DNA of 64,000 nucleotides from an uncultured Alphaproteobacteria bacterium (lineage in GTDB: Bacteria > Pseudomonadota > Alphaproteobacteria > Rs-D84). A program made the translations under genes and the position numbers. Shown here piece by piece: positions 43,853-53,265 of the stretch. Numbering within the stretch: position 1 is the stretch's first letter; each line of letters starts with the position of its first letter. The stretch covers positions 74,862 through 138,861 of the forward strand of contig CALXMN010000003.1 of the NCBI GenBank assembly GCA_944389495.1. Reading direction: 5' to 3'. The notes under the pieces are model-generated. The model worked only from the letters and a program-made list of their open reading frames with translations, was not told where the DNA came from and made no database searches.

Positions 43853-43995
43853 CCGATTTATTTCGGCACACAGTAAAACAAAAAAATCCCAGAAATCTGG
43901 GATTGGTGAACAAATAAAAACACCGACATTAATCGGTGGTTTATTTTCGGCATCTGTTTACAAATATTTTACATCAAAATCCCCACAAAAGTCAA
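43853..43995 (-). promoter_or_regulatory. Promoter with three hairpin/U-tract modules
   Basis: Minus strand: TTGACT (43990-43995), 18 bases, TAAAAT (43966-43971). Then CACCGA/TCGGTG plus TTTTTA (43921-43939), AATCCCAGA/TCTGGGATT plus TTTTTGTTTT (43885-43904), and CCGA/TCGG plus TTTTT (43853-43866), all before the ribosome-binding site of the gene at 43121-43828. Related in sequence to 22061-22224. Confidence 0.68.
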
Positions 43996-44018
43996 CTGTA
44001 TTTTGTGGACAATTTTGA

Positions 44019-45947
44019 TTATACGTGTCCTTTTAACGCGATATAAATCTGGCCCAGGTCTGTTTTTGCCAAGGTTCCGGCCAACTTGTCTGTGCCGTCC
44101 GCGGCCCGTGCCGCAACCAATATCTTGTCAAAGCCCCGAACAAATTGCGTTGCCTGGGAACGAAACGCAGCGTTTGATTTCAACATTTCGCGAACCTGTT
44201 TTTTGTCTGCGGCCCCCATAATTTTTGCAAACCATTTTGAAAATATTGTTTTATCGCCACCGTGATACTTTTTCCAAATCACATCCGGAATTTCAACGCC
44301 GGCCGCCCGTGTTAAATCCATCGTCTGTTCGTGCATTTTTTCGAACATACGTTCACTTTGTTTTAAAAAGTCTGCGGAACTGACACGGCCATATGTTGGT
44401 ACCCCCGGTGTGGAATTAATTGCATCCATTGGGGCGGTGGCGCGCGCAACCATCATTTGCTTGTTCAATGTCTGCATAGTATTCACGGCCTTGGTATAAT
44501 CGGCCATCAAGTCAATCATCTGTTGCCGTGATTGGCCGGCCAAATCCTCTAATTTAACGGCCGAATCCGTAATTGTGGATGTAGACTCGGTAACTGTTTG
44601 TTTCATAAGTGCAATTTTCTCGTTCAGGCTCTCAACAATTTTCTGTAACGTATCACCCGTTGATACAGAATCACGCGCCAAATCGGGCAGGGCCGAATAA
44701 TATTTCTCTATCAATTCCGACAGCGGTTGCAATTGTGCCGTTGTTTCGGCCGACATTTTTATCAAATTTTCGGATTGCCCCGACAATTGCGTATGTGCGG
44801 TATTCATTTCTATCAAGGTTTCGCGCACCCCGGTGGCCATCGCCCGTACCGATTCCGAGAATGCCCCGGCCGCAGTCTTGGTGTTTTCCAACGTAGAATT
44901 GGCCACCCCAGATACGGTCTTTAATTCCCCGACAATATCCTTGGTAAAACCGGTAATATCTTTGTTAAAGTGATTGCATAATTCGGTTAACTCGCGCGAG
45001 ATATTACGAACCGCACCCTCGGTCGTGGTGGCGGATGACATCAGCGTTTCCACCGCATCGGTCAGTTTGCGAACCTGGGATTCTATGGATGTTTCCGACA
45101 AACGCACCTGGCCGGCGACAACATTTGCCGTATTGGTCAATGTGTTCATCTGGCTTGTTAATTGTTTCTTGGATTGTTTACTGAACGTATCCATCTTGAC
45201 CAGATGACCATCCAACAACTTGTTATTATTCTCCATCGTTTCGGCGTAATTCGCAGCCGCCGCTTTGACATTATCAAATCCGTTTGCGGTTGTCTGGGCC
45301 AATCCGACCAGATTTTTTTGCATTGTATCACATTCCGCGTTTAAATTTTTCATCTGTTCGACATTGGATTCAAATTCCGCCCCCAATTGCTGGGACAATG
45401 TATTTCCAGAATCAATCCATCCCTGGATATTCGTTTGAATTTGTGCGATGCGTTCACCGGTATCCTGGGACGTGGCATCTATTTTTGCCAACAAATCATT
45501 AACGGTTGCACTGAACCGATCCGTGGACATTTCAACGTCTTGCCATCCATTGGATTGAACAATATTGTTTAAATCCGACACCGTATTTTCAAGTCGCTGG
45601 GACATAACGGCGATTTTTTTTGTCGCCTCATCCGTCGTCGCCCCCAAACGCGCATTTTGTTCGTCTAGATTATTTTTCAGTTCTGTTGCGGCGGCAATTT
45701 GCGCATTTAACTCTTCGCGCATATTTTGAAAATTCGCCTCCATCTTGATTAATTCGTCGGCCAATATAGTATTTAACACCCGAACCGCATCCTGGACACG
45801 GGCACGTTCCGGTCGCGTCATTAATTCCAGCAAGGATTGCATAACCCGTTGGGATTTGCGCGACACAAAAAACAAAATTCCCAATGATAATAATAACAGT
45901 CCGCACAAAACGCCGCCTGCAATCAAATAAACCTGACCAAAGTCCAT
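44019..45947 (-). CDS. Membrane-anchored coiled-coil protein, 642 aa
   Basis: One N-terminal transmembrane helix (VYLIAGGVLCGLLLLSLGILFFV, about 6-28) followed by roughly 500 residues of heptad-rich coiled coil (Ala, Thr, Glu, Gln, Asn), then a small globular end (PDVIWKKYHGGDKTIFSKWF...LGQIYIALKGHV). It looks like the signalling or structural stalks of methyl-accepting or apolipoprotein-like proteins but lacks an MCP signature or RmuC nuclease core. Possibly an envelope scaffold. Function unknown. Confidence 0.72.
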   Translation of the reverse strand: MDFGQVYLIAGGVLCGLLLLSLGILFFVSRKSQRVMQSLLELMTRPERARVQDAVRVLNTILADELIKMEANFQNMREELNAQIAAATELKNNLDEQNARLGATTDEATKKIAVMSQRLENTVSDLNNIVQSNGWQDVEMSTDRFSATVNDLLAKIDATSQDTGERIAQIQTNIQGWIDSGNTLSQQLGAEFESNVEQMKNLNAECDTMQKNLVGLAQTTANGFDNVKAAAANYAETMENNNKLLDGHLVKMDTFSKQSKKQLTSQMNTLTNTANVVAGQVRLSETSIESQVRKLTDAVETLMSSATTTEGAVRNISRELTELCNHFNKDITGFTKDIVGELKTVSGVANSTLENTKTAAGAFSESVRAMATGVRETLIEMNTAHTQLSGQSENLIKMSAETTAQLQPLSELIEKYYSALPDLARDSVSTGDTLQKIVESLNEKIALMKQTVTESTSTITDSAVKLEDLAGQSRQQMIDLMADYTKAVNTMQTLNKQMMVARATAPMDAINSTPGVPTYGRVSSADFLKQSERMFEKMHEQTMDLTRAAGVEIPDVIWKKYHGGDKTIFSKWFAKIMGAADKKQVREMLKSNAAFRSQATQFVRGFDKILVAARAADGTDKLAGTLAKTDLGQIYIALKGHV

Positions 45948-46039
45948 AAAATCCCCCCGTGGTTACATTCGTTTAAATATAACAATAATACCCAAATTAT
46001 CGCCGAACAAGCCATTTTTGACGAATGGTTGCCGGTATA

Positions 46040-46070
46040 TATCCTTGCAGTTCTATGAAATATATACTAG
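46040..46070 (+). promoter_or_regulatory. addA operon promoter
   Basis: TTGCAG and TAGAAT, 17 bases apart, about 30 bases before the helicase ATG. Confidence 0.5.
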
Positions 46071-46097
46071 AATCGAAAAAATAAAGCAAGGGTTATA

Positions 46098-48755
46098 ATG
46101 GCCAAAAAATTTACTCTTTCTCCGGCCCAGGATGCGGCCGCAAATCCTGCGGAAAACATATGGGTCCAGGCAAATGCCGGCACGGGAAAAACCAGTGTAT
46201 TGGTGCAACGACTGCTGCGCATATTATTTCGCAGTGATGACATTGATGACTGTGGTATACTGTGCTTAACGTATACCAAGGCCGCGGCCGGTGAAATGCG
46301 AAATCGCATTTTGCGCGAGTTACAAAAATGGGCGATGTTATCCGATACAGAATTAATAGAATTATTGGATGGAATCGCATTAACGCATCCTGCAACGATG
46401 AACGACGTTGCACACGCCCGAACAATCTTTTTTAAATACATAGACGACCCGGATTTATTAAAAATAAAAACCATCCACGGTTTTTGCGAGGAAATATTAC
46501 ACCAATTCCCGATCGAGGCCGGTATATCACCATCTTGGTCTTTGGTCTCAGACGATACACAACGTGTATTATTACAAGACGCATTTTCAAAACTTATAAA
46601 TTCATCAAACGATGCACGCGTAAACGACGCCTTTGCATATTTGGTTGGTCGAATTGATGAATCGCGTGTAGGGGATTTGTTAAATATATTAAGTGTACAA
46701 TACAAAGACTTTTTTCAAATAACAAATGTTGTTAATTATCGCAAATACTTTGTTGATACGATTGAAAATTTCCTTGAATTAAATACGCCGGTACAAATCG
46801 AATTTTCACCCAAAAAATTGAAAAAAATCATTGAACTTGCCCAAAACGACATAAATACATCAAAAAAACCGGCGAAATATTTAACAGAAATTGTTAATTA
46901 CACAAAACAATATATTGATACGACGATTGATTTTGAAAAATACAAAAGCGTATATTTAACCGAAAAAGGAACGCCCAAGACCAATGTTATAAAAAAAGAC
47001 TATTTGTATGACGAAGCCATTCGGGTTTACAACGTCAACCAACACAATTTGGCGCGTCAAACATTCAATGACACAATGGCTGTATTTGATTTGTCGGCGG
47101 CGTTTGCAAAAACATATTCGGAATTAAAAACACAACACAATCTGTTAGATTTCGAAGATTTGATATTATATACACGAAAATTGTTTTCTGCGCCCGACGT
47201 TATGGGTTGGGTTTTGTCTCAATTAAACGTACATTTAACACACATCTTGGTTGACGAAGCCCAGGACACAAGTCCGACCCAATGGGATATTTTACGACTG
47301 CTGTCGGGCGATTTTTTTACAGACGGCGACACGAACAAAAATCCACACTCGTTATTTGTTGTTGGTGATACCAAGCAATCGATTTATGGATTCCAGGGGG
47401 CTGATCCGCGCGCCTTTGACGCTAGTCGTACCGAAATATCACAACAGATTCAGCAGTCTATGCGCACAATTCGCGAAATTCCATTGGTGCAAAGTTTTCG
47501 TTCTATGCCACAAATATTATACACGGTTGACACATTTTTTAACGATGATACCGTTCGTGAAAAAACCGGTTTTATTAACAACGCGCACAAATGTGTATAT
47601 GACAACCCCGACGCATTCACAGAAATACACAAATTGTTTTCCGGAAAATCAGATAACACAGACTTAAAAACATATATTTCATTTATCGCGGACAAGATTC
47701 AATCTGTTTTAACCGACAAAAAAATTATGCCAAGTGATATTATGGTCCTTGTTCAAAATCGCGATCCGATGGCGCCGTTGTTGGTTCGCGAACTTAAACG
47801 ACGTAATGTTCCCGTTGCGGGCAGCGATCGAATAACCTTGCCCGAATTCCCGGCCATACGCGATTTGTTAAACCTTGTTCGTTTTTGTATAAATAACTCT
47901 GACGACTACAGTTTATGTTGTGTGTTAAAAAGTCCGATTTTCAGATTGACCGAACGTGATATTTTTAATATCTGTTCCGCAAAAAACAGTGTAAACAATT
48001 TTGCAAAAAACGTCGCGTCCGGCATATGTAAAAAAACTGTATTTGATGCTTTACGCGAAATGCATCCCGACATATATGAACGCCTGAGTCAAATAAACAC
48101 ATCGGCAAAAACAATGGGGCCATATTCGTTTTTTACAAAGATATTAAACACAAACGATACGCGCGAAAATATGATTGCGGCACTGGGCGATCAAATCATA
48201 GACCCATTGGAAGAATTTTTAACAATATGTCTTGCCTATGAACGCACCCAATGTGGAACTTTGTTTCATTTCTTAAAATGGTTTATTACCGGTGGCAGTG
48301 TTATAAAACGCGATATGGACGCGGCGTCCGGTGTGCGCATAGTAACCGTTCACGGCAGCAAAGGTCTCGAAGCGCCAATCGTATTCTTAATCGACACCGT
48401 ACGTATGCCAAAATCCGAAAACATTTTACCAATTACGCCGGAAATCCAGCCCGCCCACCTGCGTGCGATTGGCAAAAATTTTCCAACGCCGTGGCTATGG
48501 TCACCACGCGCCGACAACGGTACCGCACGCGCACGTGCCGCGGACCATCTGGAAAAAACACGACTGGCCGAGCACTATCGTTTGCTGTACGTTGCGATGA
48601 CCCGCGCCATAAACAATCTGTATATTTACGGATTTGTGTCGGGAAAAAGTTTGCCCCCAGAATTATCGTGGCACACCCAGTTATGGCGCGTATTGTCCAA
48701 TGACAGAAACGCAATTGTAACAGACGAAACAATCAGGATACAAAATGTCAAATAA
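46098..48755 (+). CDS. addA: AddA helicase part (UvrD-type), without nuclease
   Basis: 885 residues. Walker A QANAGTGKTSVLVQRLL (about 28), motif Ia LTYTKAAAGEMRNRI, motif II ILVDEAQDTSPTQW (about 383), motif III VVGDTKQSIYGFQGA, motif V TVHGSKGLEAPIVF and motif VI YRLLYVAMTRA. AddA with AddB processes double-strand breaks for recombination. Ordinary AddA ends in a RecB-type nuclease domain; here the chain stops at RIQNVK and that domain is encoded by the next, overlapping gene. AddB is not in this window. Confidence 0.9.
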   Translation: MAKKFTLSPAQDAAANPAENIWVQANAGTGKTSVLVQRLLRILFRSDDIDDCGILCLTYTKAAAGEMRNRILRELQKWAMLSDTELIELLDGIALTHPATMNDVAHARTIFFKYIDDPDLLKIKTIHGFCEEILHQFPIEAGISPSWSLVSDDTQRVLLQDAFSKLINSSNDARVNDAFAYLVGRIDESRVGDLLNILSVQYKDFFQITNVVNYRKYFVDTIENFLELNTPVQIEFSPKKLKKIIELAQNDINTSKKPAKYLTEIVNYTKQYIDTTIDFEKYKSVYLTEKGTPKTNVIKKDYLYDEAIRVYNVNQHNLARQTFNDTMAVFDLSAAFAKTYSELKTQHNLLDFEDLILYTRKLFSAPDVMGWVLSQLNVHLTHILVDEAQDTSPTQWDILRLLSGDFFTDGDTNKNPHSLFVVGDTKQSIYGFQGADPRAFDASRTEISQQIQQSMRTIREIPLVQSFRSMPQILYTVDTFFNDDTVREKTGFINNAHKCVYDNPDAFTEIHKLFSGKSDNTDLKTYISFIADKIQSVLTDKKIMPSDIMVLVQNRDPMAPLLVRELKRRNVPVAGSDRITLPEFPAIRDLLNLVRFCINNSDDYSLCCVLKSPIFRLTERDIFNICSAKNSVNNFAKNVASGICKKTVFDALREMHPDIYERLSQINTSAKTMGPYSFFTKILNTNDTRENMIAALGDQIIDPLEEFLTICLAYERTQCGTLFHFLKWFITGGSVIKRDMDAASGVRIVTVHGSKGLEAPIVFLIDTVRMPKSENILPITPEIQPAHLRAIGKNFPTPWLWSPRADNGTARARAADHLEKTRLAEHYRLLYVAMTRAINNLYIYGFVSGKSLPPELSWHTQLWRVLSNDRNAIVTDETIRIQNVK

Positions 48756-49191
48756 ACTGCGCAGCGTATTAAAGCAAATTAACGATTTAAAACGCGCAAC
48801 CGATACAGGTACCAAAATTCATAACAAAATGCGACAAATTGTCATCGACCAAAACACAATGCGTGGTGTCCCAGATTTGTGCGAAAAAATATCTGCCAAT
48901 CCGGATTTGTTGCGTTTTTTTACCCCAAAATCCAGGACCGAGGTTCCAATTGCCGGCAAAATAAACGGCCGTTTTATCAGTCGTCGTCTGGACAGAATTG
49001 TAACAGATGACGCAACAAAAAGCGTCTATGTACTAGATTATAAAACCGATATATCCAAATCAAAATTTCGCCAAGAATACGTTAAACAAATTCAAGAATA
49101 CATATCGTTATTACGCGACATATATCCGTCGTATACAATTCACGGCTATATTTTATGGCTGCACGATTTTTCATTGGACAAAATCGTATAA
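48745..49191 (+). CDS. Split AddA nuclease domain
   Basis: 148 residues of the RecB/AddA nuclease with all catalytic parts: His26 (GTKIHNKM), Glu66, Asp83 (RRLDRIV), Asp98-Tyr-Lys100 (LDYKTD) and QIQEYISLL (115-121). The ATG overlaps the helicase stop by 11 bases in the -1/+2 frame, so the domain is likely made by coupled reinitiation or by frameshift as one chain. Because every motif survives, this is a gene fission rather than decay. recN follows 41 bases later. Confidence 0.85.
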   Translation: MSNKLRSVLKQINDLKRATDTGTKIHNKMRQIVIDQNTMRGVPDLCEKISANPDLLRFFTPKSRTEVPIAGKINGRFISRRLDRIVTDDATKSVYVLDYKTDISKSKFRQEYVKQIQEYISLLRDIYPSYTIHGYILWLHDFSLDKIV

Positions 49192-49232
49192 AGCCCTTGA
49201 AATTATACGCCTTTTACGACTATAATCCGGGT

Positions 49233-50900
49233 ATGCTGACACGTCTGTATATTTCTAATATTGTATTAATTGAAAAACTGAACCTTGAATTCGGGGCGGG
49301 GCTGAATGTCCTTACCGGCGAAACCGGGGCCGGTAAAAGTATCCTTATGGACTCGCTGGCGTTGGCGCTGGGGGCGCGCTCGGACGCATCGTTAATACGA
49401 CACGGGTGCGATACGGCATCTGTTATTGCAGAATTTGATGACGTGGATGCAAAAATAAAAAACATTCTGGATGAAAATGGTCTGGAACCAGATGACGCGT
49501 TAATACTGCGTCGAACATTGTCGTTGGACGGGAAAAGTCGCGCCTGGGTTAACGATATACCTGTGTCAATCAAAACACTGAAACAAATCGGCGATACATT
49601 GGTTGAAATACACGGGCAATTTGCAAATCATACACTGTTAAATCCGACAACGCATCGCGAATCACTGGATGTGTTTGGCGCAAAAATAAATCCTGAATAC
49701 AATGTGTTATTACAAGATGTTTATACAAAATATAATGTATTACACACAACAGAGTCACGTCTGCAAGAATTGGAACAATTGTTAAAAAAGACTGAAACAG
49801 AACGAGAATTTTTGGAACACAATGTTCGCGAACTTGCAAACTTAAACGTGCGTATTGGCGAAGAATACGAACTTGCCGCCAAGCGCGCCACGTTAATGAA
49901 TGCAGAAAAAGACGCCGCCATTTTGGCGGACGCAAACAATGCATTGAATCCACGTGGCGAATCCTTAGAGGCACAAATATTCGCGGTTGCGCATATATTG
50001 CAACGCATAAAATCAACACCAAACCCATACGCGGAACAAATTGATGCGTTATATAACGCGGCTCAAATTGTATCAGATGTGTCCGAAAAACTAATTCCCA
50101 CAGAAACAGATGTCGACGACCTGGATTCTATCGAGGAAAGATTGTTCGCAATTCGTGCCGCCGCACGCAAACATCGCGTGTCTGCAGACGAATTGCCGGA
50201 AACATTAAAACAAATGTCAAAACAATTGGATGCAATTGAAAATTCAGATACAGAATTAAAAAAAATGACCGTCGCGGTCAAGGTTGCCCATCAAGACTTT
50301 GTAAAATCGGCATCCCGTTTAACAGATATGCGTCAAATGGCGGCGGACGCACTGCGTAACAAAATGTTGGCTGAATTGCCTGATTTAAAACTTGGCAACG
50401 CAGATTTCGTTGTATCGCGTACCGCAACAACACCCGGCGCGAACGGAATTGACGACATTGTGTTTATGATTAAAACGAACCCGGGTATGCCATTTGCACC
50501 TTTGCATCGGGCGGCGTCTGGGGGTGAATTGGCGCGTTTTATGTTGGCACTGCGCGTAATATTGTCGTCTGGCAATAATGCACACACATTCGTTTTTGAC
50601 GAAATAGACACCGGTATCAGTGGCGCCACGGCCAGTGCCGTTGGTCAACGGTTGTATCGATTGGCCCGTACATCCCAGGCATTGGTCATAACCCATTCGG
50701 CCCAAGTTGCTGGATACGCCGATCGGCATTTTAAAATTGCAAAACATACAGAAGGCAAAAAAACTATCACGACTGTTTCTGAAATTTCCGGAAACGATCG
50801 TGTAAACGAAATTGCTCGTATTATCAGTGGTGATGAAATTACCCCAGAATCATTGGCAACCGCGCGGACGCTGATAAAAGATAAAAACTTTATCAAATAA
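49233..50900 (+). CDS. recN: DNA repair protein RecN
   Basis: 555 residues of an SMC-like ATPase. Walker A GETGAGKSILMDSLALALG (about 34), two coiled-coil arms in the middle (LQELEQLLKKTETEREF and others), and signature plus Walker B ASGGELARFMLALRVIL...TFVFDEIDTGISG near 420-465. It organises double-strand breaks. ATG at 49233 (MLTRLYISN) is the family start; it is co-oriented with the AddA pair. Confidence 0.95.
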   Translation: MLTRLYISNIVLIEKLNLEFGAGLNVLTGETGAGKSILMDSLALALGARSDASLIRHGCDTASVIAEFDDVDAKIKNILDENGLEPDDALILRRTLSLDGKSRAWVNDIPVSIKTLKQIGDTLVEIHGQFANHTLLNPTTHRESLDVFGAKINPEYNVLLQDVYTKYNVLHTTESRLQELEQLLKKTETEREFLEHNVRELANLNVRIGEEYELAAKRATLMNAEKDAAILADANNALNPRGESLEAQIFAVAHILQRIKSTPNPYAEQIDALYNAAQIVSDVSEKLIPTETDVDDLDSIEERLFAIRAAARKHRVSADELPETLKQMSKQLDAIENSDTELKKMTVAVKVAHQDFVKSASRLTDMRQMAADALRNKMLAELPDLKLGNADFVVSRTATTPGANGIDDIVFMIKTNPGMPFAPLHRAASGGELARFMLALRVILSSGNNAHTFVFDEIDTGISGATASAVGQRLYRLARTSQALVITHSAQVAGYADRHFKIAKHTEGKKTITTVSEISGNDRVNEIARIISGDEITPESLATARTLIKDKNFIK

Positions 50901-50922
50901 CTATTTGTTTTGTTTGGATATT

Positions 50923-52158
50923 TTAAATTTTTATAATACCGTCCGCAAACTCCAGCGAACTTGGTTTTGCACCTTCTGCGCGGCTGATTATTTTATTTTC
51001 AGAATCACGGACAATTGCATAACCACGCGCCAACACATTTTTATAACTTAACGATTGCAACATCTGGCCCAAATGAGAAAGTGCCTGGCCCAAGGATGTC
51101 ATTTTATTTTGTAAAATATTTGGAAATGTTGAAATTGCATCCATACGATTGTGCACAGACACAATTTTTCCATTTATTATGATATTCATAGTACGCGTTA
51201 AATCATCCAAACGCTGTTGCTGTTCCATAAGGACCTGTTTGGGACTTTTTATAGAAATTGCCTCTATACGTGCGCGCGCATTGGTTAAGCGTGTCGTAAA
51301 ATTATTCGACAACCGGTGCCATAAATTATCTAATTCCTGGCCCAGTGCCAATTTAGTTGGCACAACCATTTCCGCCGCCCCGGTGGGTGTTGGGGCACGC
51401 ACATCGGCGGCATAGTCAATTAACATCCAGTCTGGTTCGTGTCCAACGCCGGAAACCAGCGGAATTTCACTGGCCGCGGCGGCCCGAACAACAATCTCTT
51501 CGGAAAAGGGCAACAAATCTTCCAGTGCGCCACCACCACGCGCAACAATAATCACATCAACATTTTTGACGCGATTAAAATATTCAATTCCGGCGGCAAC
51601 CTCGGCCGCGGCGGTTGTTCCCTGGACGGTTGCGGGATATAACACAACTGTTACCGGAAACCGTTCCCGCAAACGATTTTGAATATCTTGAAATGCGGCC
51701 CCGGTCGGACTGGTAACAACGCCTATACGTTGGGGCAGGCGCGGCAGCGGCTTTTTGCGCGATGCATCAAACAAACCTTCGGCCGCCAATTTACGCTTAC
51801 GCTCTTCCAGCATTTTAAGAATTGCCCCGACGCCCGCCATTTCTATTTCAGACACAATAATTTGATAATTGCTGCGTGCGGGATATGTTGTAAAGCGACC
51901 AGTAACGACAACCTCCATCCCATCTTCCAATTTAAACGGGATTGGGGTTCCGCGCCAAATAATAACAGAAATTGCCGCCCCAGAATCTTTTATTGTCATA
52001 TACATATGCCCGGATGTCGCACGGGTAATCTGGGACAGTTCACCACGAATCCGAATGCACGGAAACGCCGTTTCAACAACACGCTTCAACAACGCAGACG
52101 CGTCCGAAACACTAAAAACTGTATCCGACGGAACAAAAGGCTGTGGTTTTTCAATCAT
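50923..52158 (-). CDS. xseA: Exodeoxyribonuclease VII large subunit
   Basis: 411 residues. OB-type N-domain (CIRIRGELSQITRATSGHMYMTIKD), then the catalytic core with RIGVVTSPTGAAFQDI, VIIVARGGGALEDL and GVGHEPDWMLIDYAADVRAPTPTGAAE, followed by a long coiled coil. It degrades single-stranded DNA with XseB, which is not seen nearby. It converges with recN. Confidence 0.94.
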   Translation of the reverse strand: MIEKPQPFVPSDTVFSVSDASALLKRVVETAFPCIRIRGELSQITRATSGHMYMTIKDSGAAISVIIWRGTPIPFKLEDGMEVVVTGRFTTYPARSNYQIIVSEIEMAGVGAILKMLEERKRKLAAEGLFDASRKKPLPRLPQRIGVVTSPTGAAFQDIQNRLRERFPVTVVLYPATVQGTTAAAEVAAGIEYFNRVKNVDVIIVARGGGALEDLLPFSEEIVVRAAAASEIPLVSGVGHEPDWMLIDYAADVRAPTPTGAAEMVVPTKLALGQELDNLWHRLSNNFTTRLTNARARIEAISIKSPKQVLMEQQQRLDDLTRTMNIIINGKIVSVHNRMDAISTFPNILQNKMTSLGQALSHLGQMLQSLSYKNVLARGYAIVRDSENKIISRAEGAKPSSLEFADGIIKI

Positions 52159-52161
52159 AGT

Positions 52162-52656
52162 TTAACGTCTGTCCAGTTCTTTTTTTATTTCCGCCATAAA
52201 CTTTTCTTTGTTTGGTGTTCGCATATCACTCATTCGTTTGTTTATCGGCGTCCCCAATTCGTATGGTACACGCAACGGTGCAAATTGATCCCCGGTTGCA
52301 TCAAAGGGAATGTCAAATTGTTTGTCACGCAGAAACACCACCGGTGCGTATTCCCACGCCCCAAGTTTTATCGCAGACGGCACCCAAACATCCGCACCGC
52401 CGTACAAGTTATAAATACAAATTGTTGACAATGCACAAAATCCCTTAGGGTACGGGGTAAAGCCCATAAATTGCATATCCCCGACATAGCGATCACGAAA
52501 CAAATGGTCTTTGTATTTCTGGCGCAGGACATACGCAATATCATACAACGTATAGTGTGCATCAAATTCCTTTAATGCAAAATCATCTATTCTGCGCGCC
52601 TGGTCCAGAACCAGTTTTGTTGCGGCATCATATTTTTTTATATAATCATCATTCAT
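52162..52656 (-). CDS. Papain/transglutaminase-like paralogue, His lost
   Basis: 164 residues. KGFCALSTICIYN holds Cys74 and FDATGDQFAP holds Asp119 in the spacing seen in papain-fold transglutaminase-like enzymes, but the expected His is Pro105 (YAPVVFL). It aligns along its length with the gene at 52707-53258, which keeps Cys-His-Asp. Without the His it is probably inactive or works as a partner. No signal peptide. Confidence 0.55.
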   Translation of the reverse strand: MNDDYIKKYDAATKLVLDQARRIDDFALKEFDAHYTLYDIAYVLRQKYKDHLFRDRYVGDMQFMGFTPYPKGFCALSTICIYNLYGGADVWVPSAIKLGAWEYAPVVFLRDKQFDIPFDATGDQFAPLRVPYELGTPINKRMSDMRTPNKEKFMAEIKKELDRR

Positions 52657-52706
52657 AGTGATGAAAATTATAGCATATTTCGAATTAAAAACAAGCCCGT
52701 CGTTCT

Positions 52707-53258
52707 TTAATCCCGCCCCAAAGACCGCAATGCATTTTCAAAAACAATACTTTCTAAATCTATCCCCAGATGTCGTGCAAACCTGTATGCGCGTTCAAAT
52801 TCAAAATCACTGCTGACATAATGTCCGATTTCATTATATGGAATTTCCACATAATCGCCACACGAAGCAATAAATTGATCAAACGTTAAATCCAGCGCGT
52901 CGCCCGTAAAACTGTTTTCCAACCACACGTGATCGCCGATATTATATTCCCCACGTTGAATCATTTTAAGCCGCCATATTTCAGCGCCATCGGGCATACG
53001 AAACATCTGATTCCACATATAACTGGCAATGCCACAAAATCCCGCAGAATAACGTTTTTGTGCGACACGTGCCTGTTCATACTTTTGTAACACCGCACCA
53101 CGTCGCACATTTGGGTTACAAAATGCGGCGCGAATTTTATGCACAGTACGCACCATATCATAATGTTCCACAAAGTCGGGTGGCAATTTCATTGTACGAA
53201 CCTGGACTTCTAACTTTTGGGTCGCACGTTCATATAATGTCGTAACCTTTCTGTTCAT
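52707..53258 (-). CDS. Papain/transglutaminase-like protein
   Basis: 183 residues without signal peptide. SAGFCGIASY (Cys75), GDHVWLEN (His110) and LDLTFDQF (Asp123) form a Cys-His-Asp order typical of papain-fold cysteine proteases and transglutaminase-like enzymes. I do not recognise a named family. The paralogue 50 bases downstream lacks the His. A gene pair with one active and one degenerate copy suggests a complex or a self-control mechanism, but this is inference. Confidence 0.6.
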   Translation of the reverse strand: MNRKVTTLYERATQKLEVQVRTMKLPPDFVEHYDMVRTVHKIRAAFCNPNVRRGAVLQKYEQARVAQKRYSAGFCGIASYMWNQMFRMPDGAEIWRLKMIQRGEYNIGDHVWLENSFTGDALDLTFDQFIASCGDYVEIPYNEIGHYVSSDFEFERAYRFARHLGIDLESIVFENALRSLGRD

Positions 53259-53265
53259 CGTAAAA

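Noticed and set aside
44019-45947. RmuC (recombination-limiting protein)
   Set aside because: The membrane helix and long coiled coil are similar in outline, but the conserved RmuC nuclease-like core is not visible.
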